64,000 nucleotides of DNA from an uncultured Carboxylicivirga sp. (GTDB lineage Bacteria; Bacteroidota; Bacteroidia; Bacteroidales; Marinilabiliaceae). Below the pieces are notes generated by a model. It was given only the letters and a program-made list of their open reading frames with translations, searched no databases and was not told where the DNA came from. Position 1 is the first letter of the stretch. Each line of letters begins with the position of its first letter. Position numbers and translations under genes: made by a program. Below, piece by piece: positions 51,318-59,539 of this stretch. Location of the stretch: assembly GCA_947491945.1 (NCBI GenBank), contig CANLLN010000007.1, positions 1 through 64,000 of the forward strand. Reading direction: 5' to 3'.

Positions 51318-52515
51318 ATTGGCAGTTGGTAATTAATTGGGCTGGAATTTTCATCACTAAAGCGATGTGGTTCTCTCCAGCACCGGATGAGGCAATTAGT
51401 ACATTGTCACCAGCCTTGATTCTTCCATTTTCAATGGCTTCAAGTAAATTAACGCCGGCGCTGCACGTGGCTATGTTAGCGTATTTTTCAAAGGTCTGGA
51501 AAAACTTATCCTCAGGAATATTAATGGCCTCGCGCCAGGCATTCCCAGCCCAGGCTACCGGTTGATGTGTAACAAAAAAGTCAATATTATCAATTTGATA
51601 ATTGATTTTATTAAGTGTTTGGTCAACAGCGTATTTAAGATCAGATGGTGCATTTTTTGCAATGCTTTTAAGGGCATCCTGATTCAGAAAAGTTACAAAA
51701 TGTTGCTTGCAGTCAGATCCCAGTTCAGCCCGTTTAAATAGCATGGGTGAGCGCTCGGTAAAAACAACTCCATCATGGCGGTCGCCGTGGCTGTTTGAGA
51801 AGGAGCTTAAATAGCCTTCGCCTTCATCTACATTGGTAATTATACCTGCCAGAGCAGCATCGCCGGTGTCAACACTCCAGTAGGTTGATTTATCGTTGAT
51901 AATGCTATCGAGGATGCTGCTAACGATCAAGACCTTTTTCTTGATTCCGGTTTTCACCAAAGCCGTTGCTACCTCCATCATGGTTACAAAAGTGGAACAG
52001 CAGGTATCTATCGAGTAGGCACCAGCATTGCGCAGTCCAAGCTTCTCCTGTATCAAAGAGGCGTTGGTGGGCAAAGGTCGATCGGGTACCTGAGAGTGAG
52101 AAAGAACCAGATCAATTTCATCCGGATCAATGCCCGCATTGATGATCGCTAGTGCACCAGCAATGGTTTCTGCGTCTGATGGTAGCATGGGATGGGGTAC
52201 TACAGATTCCTTTACGGAAATCGGATCCAAAGGCACACGGCGGCGCTCAGTAGTTCCTTGGAAAGGATTGGAGCGTTTTTTTTCCGGCAGACTTTTTACC
52301 CAGGCTTCATACCATGGCTTGCTTTCCCAACCGTCGTAGTTGGTTTCAATGGTGCCGGGTAACTGGCCGCTGCGTTCGATATCGCTTATGTAATCAGGGT
52401 GCAATTGGGTATGCTTCCTTAAGTATTGCACTAACTTTTCTGCTTGATTTTCTTTTAATTGTTTAGCAGGAAGGTAGCCCCCTAAACTGATTAATCCTAC
52501 ATGTTTATTTTCCAT
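51316..52515 (-). CDS. Ketoacyl-ACP synthase III family protein with intact triad
   Basis: A 399-residue thiolase-fold enzyme. The catalytic residues are all visible: Cys173 in DTCCSTFV, His317 in THQPVAWAG and Asn347 in KYANIATCSAG. The N-terminal half has a GGYLPAKQ strand and a long insert (about residues 45-95) not present in FabH, so a housekeeping FabH role is less likely. Such proteins (DarB-like, OleA-like, PqsC-like) join acyl chains in specialised pathways. No ACP, reductase or aromatase gene adjoins it. It converges with a triad-less homologue, and a heterodimer is possible. Confidence 0.85.
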   Translation of the reverse strand: MENKHVGLISLGGYLPAKQLKENQAEKLVQYLRKHTQLHPDYISDIERSGQLPGTIETNYDGWESKPWYEAWVKSLPEKKRSNPFQGTTERRRVPLDPISVKESVVPHPMLPSDAETIAGALAIINAGIDPDEIDLVLSHSQVPDRPLPTNASLIQEKLGLRNAGAYSIDTCCSTFVTMMEVATALVKTGIKKKVLIVSSILDSIINDKSTYWSVDTGDAALAGIITNVDEGEGYLSSFSNSHGDRHDGVVFTERSPMLFKRAELGSDCKQHFVTFLNQDALKSIAKNAPSDLKYAVDQTLNKINYQIDNIDFFVTHQPVAWAGNAWREAINIPEDKFFQTFEKYANIATCSAGVNLLEAIENGRIKAGDNVLIASSGAGENHIALVMKIPAQLITNCQ

Positions 52516-53039
52516 TTTCTTGAATTATGTGTTGTTTTCGGCCATAAATTTAAGTCCAATTAGTATAATTAAAGCTATTGTTTTGTTACTCCGTTATTAG
52601 TATTGCGATGTAATTAGCATATTATAAGCAACATAAGATGTGTATTTTTTTGCCTCCTGCGTGCTAGTAATGGGCGTAGAGAATGAGATGCCAGCTATTG
52701 GATCATTTAGTTGTTGCTTTGGATATTTAGGCTTTTGATAATTGTTGTCAGCCAGCTTACTGCTTAAACCAACATGAAGTCGTTAACATTTTTTAGATGA
52801 AGTGAAGGTGACACTCAAATTTCACTTTTTTCGTATTACATTTCAAGTATGTCATTCTTCATTCCATCCTTAATTATTGAAGTTCGGGGCAGCTATGTCT
52901 TTCAGTAACCAAAGAGCTGAGGCATCTTAAAGGCTTGCTTTGATCTTTATTAACATTTGGTATGTTTAATATAATTCAGAATAAGAGCCGAAAAAATGAT
53001 ATTTTTAAGGGAGCTAATGGTTTGAAGTAATGATTTGAT
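52516..53039 (+). other. Gene-free AT-rich stretch
   Basis: A 524-bp gap between the divergent ketosynthase and PCMD genes. No open frame, RNA gene, repeat or convincing promoter pair could be found on either strand. It must hold the two divergent promoters. Confidence 0.4.
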
Positions 53040-54002
53040 ATGAATTTGAAATTTTTTTTATGGTGTTTAACAGGCTTCGCTAGTATGCAGCTTGGCCTTG
53101 CACAGCAACAAGCAGGGGAGCAAGTGCAATATGGAGATATGGATTCATGGTGGTCGCGTTACGTCAGGGAGTCGCGTTTTATAGGGGGGGCAGAGGTAAT
53201 TTATTACGAGCCGGGTCCCGATGATGCGGCTTATCAAAAACGTGATCAGCCCATTGAGCATCTTACGCCTTGGGCCAGTTCCAATGTAAGAGCCGAAGTG
53301 GGTGTTACGGCTGCAAATCAGTCTGTTTTTCATGAGCCCCGGGGTAATGGATATTGCGCCCGACTGGAGACGAATCTAAAAAAGGTGGTGGTACTGGGTA
53401 TTGTCAACGTAAAGGCGATAGCCTCAGGAAGTCTGTTTACAGGGCGTATGGTCGACCCGATTACTGAACCTGATGATCCGCGCCACAATACACTGATGGG
53501 TATACCGTTTACGAGTGCTCCCGATGCTTTATCTTTTGACTATAAGTTGATTGCCGGTCAAAAGCGTTTGCAGGCTACCGGTGGTTTTCGAGTGCGAGAA
53601 GTAGCCGGACCCGATTGTGCCGAAGTGTACATGATATTACAGAGCCGCACGGAAGACAGTGATGGTAAGCTGCATGTTAAACGCGTTGGTACCGCCTGGC
53701 AGCGCCTGGAGAAGACCACTGATGGCTGGGTGAATGACTACCGTATGCCAGTTATTTATGGAGATGCAAGGCAGCATGTGACGTACCGCCCATTCATGGA
53801 TTTGATCGGAGATGATGATCCATATTACGCGCTCAATAGCCGGGGGCAAAGTGTTTCGTATGTTGAGGAAGGCTGGAGCGATGACAAAGAGGCCATAACG
53901 CATGTTATTATTCTTTTTTCGGCCAGTTATGAGGGCGGTGCCTACATTGGTGCGCCCGATAGTAAGTTATGGATTGATAATGTAAGGTTAGTATATAACT
54001 GA
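53040..54002 (+). CDS. PCMD-domain secreted protein
   Basis: A 320-residue protein with a signal peptide (residues 1-22, cut near GLAQ). Nearly all the mature part matches the putative carbohydrate metabolism domain (PCMD): GNGYCARLETNLKKVVVLGI, GSLFTGRM, MGIPFTSAPDALSFDYK and a C-terminal IDNVRLVYN. The fold is a beta-sandwich found in Bacteroidetes surface proteins; no reaction is known. It is 116 bp upstream of a sulfotransferase gene. A second PCMD protein is at 55367 on the other strand. Confidence 0.75.
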   Translation: MNLKFFLWCLTGFASMQLGLAQQQAGEQVQYGDMDSWWSRYVRESRFIGGAEVIYYEPGPDDAAYQKRDQPIEHLTPWASSNVRAEVGVTAANQSVFHEPRGNGYCARLETNLKKVVVLGIVNVKAIASGSLFTGRMVDPITEPDDPRHNTLMGIPFTSAPDALSFDYKLIAGQKRLQATGGFRVREVAGPDCAEVYMILQSRTEDSDGKLHVKRVGTAWQRLEKTTDGWVNDYRMPVIYGDARQHVTYRPFMDLIGDDDPYYALNSRGQSVSYVEEGWSDDKEAITHVIILFSASYEGGAYIGAPDSKLWIDNVRLVYN

Positions 54003-54118
54003 TCAGCAGTTTTTTGTTGAATGAGATTCGTATAAGCATAGAGTGCAATATTTTGTAATTTTAATGAGCTAAGCCTGCTCATTGTTTTTTTAATAAGTCG
54101 AAATATCAGATTATAAAT

Positions 54119-55228
54119 ATGTTTAAGTTAGATTTTAATAAGTTGCCGGTCACCCCTCTCTTTGGTAGTCGCCTGGCTAATTTTAAAGCTGTATGCCGTC
54201 ATCAGCAGATTGATAAGCCTTATCGTCTGAAGTATGTACTCAGTCGTGGTATATCAGCTTTGCTGAGTATTACTTATCCAATCGAAAATTACTATTACAA
54301 GAAAAAGGTTGAACCCATGGCGCTGGAGGATGATCCCGTATTTATCCTTGGTCATTGGCGCAGCGGCACTACCTTTTTGCACAATGTGCTGGCAAAAGAC
54401 CCACAGTTTGGTTACAACACTACTTACCAAACCATCTTTACCAATGCCATGGTGTGGGGACAGCCCTTTTTTAAGGCCATAATGAAGCAAATTATGCCTG
54501 ATCGGCGCCCCACTGACAACTTGGAGCTAAAGGTTGATCAGCCACAAGAGGAGGAGTTTGCCTTTAGCAATGTGATGCCGGTTAGCTTCTATAATTTTTG
54601 GTTTTTCCCACGGGAGACCATGAATTATTGTGATAAATACCTGTTGTTTAATGATATTACTGATTATGAGAAAGAGCAGTTTAAAACAGAGTTTATCCGA
54701 TTGATAAAAACATCGCTCTACAATACCGGCGGAAAACGTTTCTTGTCCAAGAATCCGCCTCACACAGGGCGCGTAAAAGATTTGCTTGAGATTTTCCCCA
54801 ATGCCAAGTTTATTTATCTGGTACGCAACCCCTACACGGTGTTTGAGTCAACGCGCGACTATTTCAGTAATGTGATTAAGCCCCTTAAACTTCAGGAGTT
54901 TAGTGATGCCGAGCTGGAGCAAAATATTCTTCGTGTTTATCAGCTGATGGCCGAGGCCTATGAAAAAGATAAGCAATTGATACCCCATGGTAACTTGTTT
55001 GAGTTGCGCTTCGAGGATTTTGAGAAGGATCCTTATAATTTAACGAAATCGATTTATTCCGAGCTGGGCATTGATGGCTTCGATGCGGCTTCGCATTCTA
55101 TTAAAGCCTATATTGATAACAAAAAGGGGCATAAGAAAAATGCCTATGCTTACGCATCCGATACCATACAGAAAGTAAATGCCAATTGGAAATTTGCGCT
55201 TGAAAAATGGAATTATCCACTTTTGTAA
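54119..55228 (+). CDS. Sulfotransferase family protein
   Basis: A 369-residue protein that would transfer sulfate from PAPS to an unknown acceptor. The 5'-phosphosulfate loop is GHWRSGTTFLH (residues 78-88, Arg81 to Thr85), and the 3'-phosphate site is YLVRNPYTVFESTRDYF with Arg236 and Ser244. There is no signal peptide, so it is cytoplasmic or membrane-associated. Length is above cytosolic sulfotransferases because of an N-terminal 70 residues with a hydrophobic patch. Acceptors in Bacteroidetes relatives include sterols and lipids, but nothing here fixes the substrate. Confidence 0.87.
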   Translation: MFKLDFNKLPVTPLFGSRLANFKAVCRHQQIDKPYRLKYVLSRGISALLSITYPIENYYYKKKVEPMALEDDPVFILGHWRSGTTFLHNVLAKDPQFGYNTTYQTIFTNAMVWGQPFFKAIMKQIMPDRRPTDNLELKVDQPQEEEFAFSNVMPVSFYNFWFFPRETMNYCDKYLLFNDITDYEKEQFKTEFIRLIKTSLYNTGGKRFLSKNPPHTGRVKDLLEIFPNAKFIYLVRNPYTVFESTRDYFSNVIKPLKLQEFSDAELEQNILRVYQLMAEAYEKDKQLIPHGNLFELRFEDFEKDPYNLTKSIYSELGIDGFDAASHSIKAYIDNKKGHKKNAYAYASDTIQKVNANWKFALEKWNYPLL

Positions 55229-55279
55229 ACAAATTGCCTATGATGGTAGTTTGATGAAAAGCACCAATCGAGAAACAAT

Positions 55280-55318
55280 AAAAAAGCGCTTAACCATTAA
55301 TCGGTTAAGCGCTTTTTT
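55280..55318. terminator. Bidirectional terminator
   Basis: A 16-bp perfect stem (55280-55295 with 55303-55318) with six A residues on the left and six T residues on the right. It can serve both the sulfotransferase and the convergent PCMD lipoprotein gene. Confidence 0.92.
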
Positions 55319-55366
55319 ATTGCTTATCTTCATCCCTTAAGCGGGGTGGTGCTAAAGGCTGTGTTA

Positions 55367-56950
55367 TCAGTATTTCAAATCGAAGTTTTCGATGGTCAGT
55401 ATTGAGCCAACCCCGCCAATAAAGAACTCACCATAATAGCTTGAGGTGGCAACAATGGCTAAGTGTGTAGGCGCCTTATCCAGTTGGTCCTTATGATAGT
55501 TAAGCGCTATGGTTTGTTCACTGCCCGCGGCATGTTCTCCCTCAATTACAAACTCACCTTCTCCTATTACAACGGCGCCCTTGGGTAAGTGAGTTACATT
55601 ATCAAACTCACCGGTTTCGTTCTCCAAATGAAGCACCTTCACCCAAATGTGTCCCTTGTCCATATCTCCATTCTTCATGGGTATGTCATCGCGATTCTTT
55701 TGTTCATTCACAGTGGGCGTATAGCCGTAAGTACAGCTAACTTGCCGGGGACGTCCGGTAAAGGGTCGTGCAAACTTAACACTCAGTGCCGGTTGGCTTA
55801 TATTGGTCTTAAAGTCACCGATAAATATGTTACCGGCGGCAATGGGCGTGCCTCCTATTGATCCAAGGAAGCCCAGATCAACGGTTTCCAGACGCGCGCC
55901 TCCGGTGGTTTCATCCAGTTGTGTTGTATTACTGTTTTTTAAAGTTACTACGCCTTCGTTGCCGGTGCACCAGTAGCGTGGATCGCTCGATAGGTAAGGA
56001 TTCCACACTTTATTATCCAAATGCCATTCTTTGAAGAAGCGGTTTTTCAGGGCTTCGGCCGTATGGGCACGTATCAGCCATTTTTTGGTAATGCCCGATC
56101 CGGATGTTACAACCACCGTGTAAGGTGCAGATAGATCGATTGTTTCGGAGGAGCTGAGTTCGCAGCTTGCTCCTGCACTAAGCTGTATGTTGGCAATGCT
56201 TAATGCCGACAGCTCGGTGGTATTTACGTTTACATCGATAAAACCTTCAATATCGCCAAGGGTATGTTTGATAATGCTGGTTTCGCTCATGCTGACTTGT
56301 TCGGCCAGGGTAAAGGAAAGAATATCAGCGTCATTCAATCCCGGTATGCCCTCGCCGTGCTCAACGCTCAGTGTCCACTCTTCCTCAATATCACGATAAC
56401 TCACTAATATGTTTACATCACTTGTAAAATCGTGGATGCTTGATGGATCAGGAGAGTAGGTGGCTCCCTCCGGTCCTAACTTTAGACCTGTGATCATGAT
56501 CTTACTCAGGTCGGCCTCCTTGGCCACAAACACTTTGGCACGTTGGGTTTCCGCATCAATTAACTGATTACCCACTTGCTGGTCGATGGTGAAATAGCGC
56601 TCGATACTTTGCGAAGCCTTAATGGTCCACTCATAATCCTGGTAGGTGCTGATAGTATATACCAGGCTGTCGCTCAGGTTAATCACCGAGTCAAGGGCCG
56701 GGGTAATGCTGGCATCTTCCGTAATGGAATAGTTCAGTACCTTTACTTTGGTGATGTCACCTAATTCATTCAGCTGAATGTTAATTGTACGCTCCTCCAG
56801 GTTAATATCCGGCGTGCTTGCCTGGTGCTCCACTTCAAACGACAGAAACTCACCCGGTATTGTGGGGTAGGGTATGTCGTTTTTTATACACCCGCTAATC
56901 AATACAGTGATTAGCAAGACGCTAATTTTTATAAATCTATATTTATTCAT
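55367..56950 (-). CDS. PCMD-domain lipoprotein with three DUF5018-like repeats
   Basis: A 527-residue lipoprotein (lipobox Cys21, ISGC). Residues about 35-300 hold three similar beta-sandwich repeats, each ending in a Trp-containing strand (YEWTIKAS, EEWTLSVEHG, KKWLIRAH). Residues about 300-527 form the PCMD domain (WNPYLSSDPRYWCTGNEG, GGARLETVDLGF, GNIFIGDF, ILTIENFDLKY). It lies 18 bp upstream of the start side of no other gene but follows the outer-membrane gene at 56969 by 18 bp, in one operon. It is probably displayed at the cell surface, binding a glycan or scaffold. Function unknown. Confidence 0.78.
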   Translation of the reverse strand: MNKYRFIKISVLLITVLISGCIKNDIPYPTIPGEFLSFEVEHQASTPDINLEERTINIQLNELGDITKVKVLNYSITEDASITPALDSVINLSDSLVYTISTYQDYEWTIKASQSIERYFTIDQQVGNQLIDAETQRAKVFVAKEADLSKIMITGLKLGPEGATYSPDPSSIHDFTSDVNILVSYRDIEEEWTLSVEHGEGIPGLNDADILSFTLAEQVSMSETSIIKHTLGDIEGFIDVNVNTTELSALSIANIQLSAGASCELSSSETIDLSAPYTVVVTSGSGITKKWLIRAHTAEALKNRFFKEWHLDNKVWNPYLSSDPRYWCTGNEGVVTLKNSNTTQLDETTGGARLETVDLGFLGSIGGTPIAAGNIFIGDFKTNISQPALSVKFARPFTGRPRQVSCTYGYTPTVNEQKNRDDIPMKNGDMDKGHIWVKVLHLENETGEFDNVTHLPKGAVVIGEGEFVIEGEHAAGSEQTIALNYHKDQLDKAPTHLAIVATSSYYGEFFIGGVGSILTIENFDLKY

Positions 56951-56968
56951 AAGTTCTGATTATCATTT

Positions 56969-57700
56969 TTAAATATAAATGGATACCCCAAATTTCAGCG
57001 TCAGCAGGTTGATTTTAAAATCGGCACCCGATGAGGTTAGCGATCCGGTTTCTACGCGGTTAAACTCCTGATCTACCTTTCGGAAATTAATACCCAGCAC
57101 ATCAACAGCTACTTCCAGAGAAACAGTATTATTGATGAATGCACACAGGCCCGGTATTACGCCAATGCCCAATTCATTAATGGTTTCATAGGTGCCATCG
57201 AGGTCTGATCCTGTTCCCGAGATGATTTTGCTTTGTCCATAGCCATAGGATATTTCGTTATCAACGAACAGTCCAAAGCGTTTGCTGTCGCCAATGGCCA
57301 GGTAGTTACGCAGAAAAACCGTGGCGTAAAACATTTGGTTTATCGATTCATAATCTTCCAGTGTCAATGATGTTTCATCATCGATATTAATATTGAATGA
57401 GCCAATATCAAGGTAATTTCTTTTGTACGAAAATTTTGCACCTACGCCCGTATTGTCTTTAAAAGTGTACATGGCATATGGGGTGAGGCCGATATTATAA
57501 CTTTGCCCTTCCCAGTTTTCAATGAGCAAAAATTTGTAATTGTCCTGTTTATTGGATTTGTATGATAGAGCACCGCCCAGCATCCATTGACCTTTGGGCA
57601 TAAATACCGGATTGCTAATTCCTCTTTCATACTCTTGCGCTTGAGGGCTGATTGTGTTAATAAATAATAGTAACACAATAAAAATAAGACTCCTTTGCAT
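56969..57700 (-). CDS. Outer-membrane beta-barrel protein
   Basis: A 243-residue protein with a signal peptide (residues 1-21, cut near PQAQ). The mature part alternates polar and aromatic residues (GQWMLGGALSYKS, LTPYAMYTFKDNTGVGAKFSY) and ends with LLTLKFGVSIYI, as in small outer-membrane barrels of eight to ten strands. It is upstream of the PCMD lipoprotein gene in a two-gene operon, which suggests that the two act as a surface pair. No specific function is recognised. Confidence 0.72.
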   Translation of the reverse strand: MQRSLIFIVLLLFINTISPQAQEYERGISNPVFMPKGQWMLGGALSYKSNKQDNYKFLLIENWEGQSYNIGLTPYAMYTFKDNTGVGAKFSYKRNYLDIGSFNINIDDETSLTLEDYESINQMFYATVFLRNYLAIGDSKRFGLFVDNEISYGYGQSKIISGTGSDLDGTYETINELGIGVIPGLCAFINNTVSLEVAVDVLGINFRKVDQEFNRVETGSLTSSGADFKINLLTLKFGVSIYI

Positions 57701-57767
57701 TTTTTTCTGTTTATTTTAAAACGCGAAGATAAATATAAATAATAAATAAAGTAGTTCGTCCGGCTGT

Positions 57768-59399
57768 TTATGGTTCCAGCCAATCGGGCATTTCATCCTC
57801 GTTAAGGGTGTAGCACTTAATTACTTGCGTGTGGGGGTGGCGAAAGCGCATTTGCCTGGCGTGCAGCATTAGTCTATTGTGCGTTTTGCCATAAAGGGGA
57901 TCACCCACGATAGGTGCATTCAGGCCGTCGGGGTGAGCCGCATGTACCCGCAGTTGGTGTGTGCGTCCTGTTTGTGGATAAAACAATACTTTGCTGATGC
58001 CTTGCCACTGTGCGATACACTTCCACTTGGTATGGGCAGGCTTACCATGAGTGTAACACACCAACTGGCGGGGTCTATCGTTCATATCAACTCGCAAGGG
58101 CAGGTTGATTTCTCCTGACCTTGCCTTTAGAGAACCATGCAGGAGTGCCACGTATTGCTTTTCAATGGTTTTATTCAGGAATTGTTTCTGCAAATCTGCG
58201 TGTGCAGCCTTTGTTTTGGCGATCAGCATCAGACCGGATGTGGCCATATCGAGGCGATGCACGATCATGGGTTCTTCAGCATCCGGAAACAAGCACCGAA
58301 CCTGTTTGTAGACGGATTCTTCCTCTGTTTTTCCCGGTACGGAAAGCAGGCCTGCGGGCTTGCTGATAATTGCCAGGTAAGGGTCATCATCGATTAGGGT
58401 GATTGACTGTCTGTTAGGTTTAGGAACCTGCTCCAAAGGGAGTCCCTGGAGCATAAATCCTAATAAGGTTTCACACTTGCTTTTGCAAGGCGGATAGAAA
58501 TGCTTGTGTTGACGTATCTCGGTTTTGGGGGCAGGTCCCCACCAAAACTCAGCCAGAGCTACTGGGCGCAAGTTGTGCTTGAAGGCATGGTGAAGCAGCT
58601 TGGGAGCCGCACAATCGCCTGTTCCAGCAGGGGGCAGTTGTGAGCCGCTTTGCTTGAATATTTCCCAGGCGCTTTTTTTCTCGCCCCGGGCATTGCTAAA
58701 TATGTAACTGTTAAAAAGTTGTTGTTGTACCTTGGCTGACTGTTGCTTACGCCGCTGTTTGAGGGCTGCAATGTTTTGATGATGAGTATGAAGCTCATCT
58801 TCCAGGATAGTAAGTTGCTGCTTGTATTCTTTTCGGAGTTTGTTATAGCGGCTTTTTTCTGTCTGACTTTCTTTAATCAGTGACTCAAGTACAGTATTGT
58901 CACGAGTATGTTTGCGCACCTTAGCCCGCCGAACCTTTCCTTGCTCCATGTTTTGTTTTGCCTGTTTAAGTGCTTTTTCGGCTTTATTTTTTAATTCAGA
59001 AAGTTGTTTGCGAAGACAGGTTAGGACATCGGATTTTTCCAGTTGCTCAATTTCCCGGTTGATGCGGTTCAATTGTTCTTCTTCGTACTTGAAAAAGCCA
59101 TTGGGATGATTGATGTCAAATACCTGAGGTACAAAGCACAATTTGCTTTCAATATCTAAGCTATTGCCCGAGTAAGCTGTTAGGAAACCATATTGACCAT
59201 CTGCAGTTTGCACAGCCAGAATACCAAACATCTTGCCCTTAACCATATTTTCCGGGTTGGGAAGCTGGGCTTCAAGCTGTTTCATTGTTAACTGACAAAT
59301 TTCATGCGGGTGCGTGGCAAAGGGATTCGGCATTTTCCGGGGAAGCGCAAAGTCAAAGGCTTGCTTATATAGTGTTAAGTGGGGCGTGCTTGCCAACAT
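57768..59399 (-). CDS. RluA-family pseudouridine synthase with long N-terminal coiled coil
   Basis: A 543-residue protein from the ATG at 59399 (two upstream in-frame ATGs reach 59453). The C-terminal 220 residues are an RluA-type synthase: IISKPAGLLSVPG, HRLDMATSGLML with catalytic Asp384, and GRTHQLRVHAAHPDG. It would isomerise a uridine in rRNA or tRNA. The first 300 residues contain a charged coiled coil (about 110-235) and a small globular part (FWWGPAPKTE). Such extended RluA proteins are known in Bacteroidetes and gammaproteobacteria; the RNA target is unknown. Confidence 0.88.
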   Translation of the reverse strand: MLASTPHLTLYKQAFDFALPRKMPNPFATHPHEICQLTMKQLEAQLPNPENMVKGKMFGILAVQTADGQYGFLTAYSGNSLDIESKLCFVPQVFDINHPNGFFKYEEEQLNRINREIEQLEKSDVLTCLRKQLSELKNKAEKALKQAKQNMEQGKVRRAKVRKHTRDNTVLESLIKESQTEKSRYNKLRKEYKQQLTILEDELHTHHQNIAALKQRRKQQSAKVQQQLFNSYIFSNARGEKKSAWEIFKQSGSQLPPAGTGDCAAPKLLHHAFKHNLRPVALAEFWWGPAPKTEIRQHKHFYPPCKSKCETLLGFMLQGLPLEQVPKPNRQSITLIDDDPYLAIISKPAGLLSVPGKTEEESVYKQVRCLFPDAEEPMIVHRLDMATSGLMLIAKTKAAHADLQKQFLNKTIEKQYVALLHGSLKARSGEINLPLRVDMNDRPRQLVCYTHGKPAHTKWKCIAQWQGISKVLFYPQTGRTHQLRVHAAHPDGLNAPIVGDPLYGKTHNRLMLHARQMRFRHPHTQVIKCYTLNEDEMPDWLEP

Positions 59400-59511
59400 G
59401 TCTAATTTTTTACGACAAAGTAACAAAAAGTTAAGCATTCTCAGAGGGATCAAATAGGCAGCCTGCCTTCAAATAGTTTAGTGGAAGCCCTCGTTTGAGT
59501 TAAAAATATGT

Positions 59512-59519
59512 TAATTTTG
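59512..59519 (+). promoter_or_regulatory. -7 promoter element for the histidine kinase gene
   Basis: TAATTTTG matches TAnnTTTG exactly, 20 bp before the ATG. TTTG at 59494-59497 is closer (14 bp) than a usual -33 element. Confidence 0.45.
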
Positions 59520-59539
59520 ATGAGCTTATACATGAAGAA

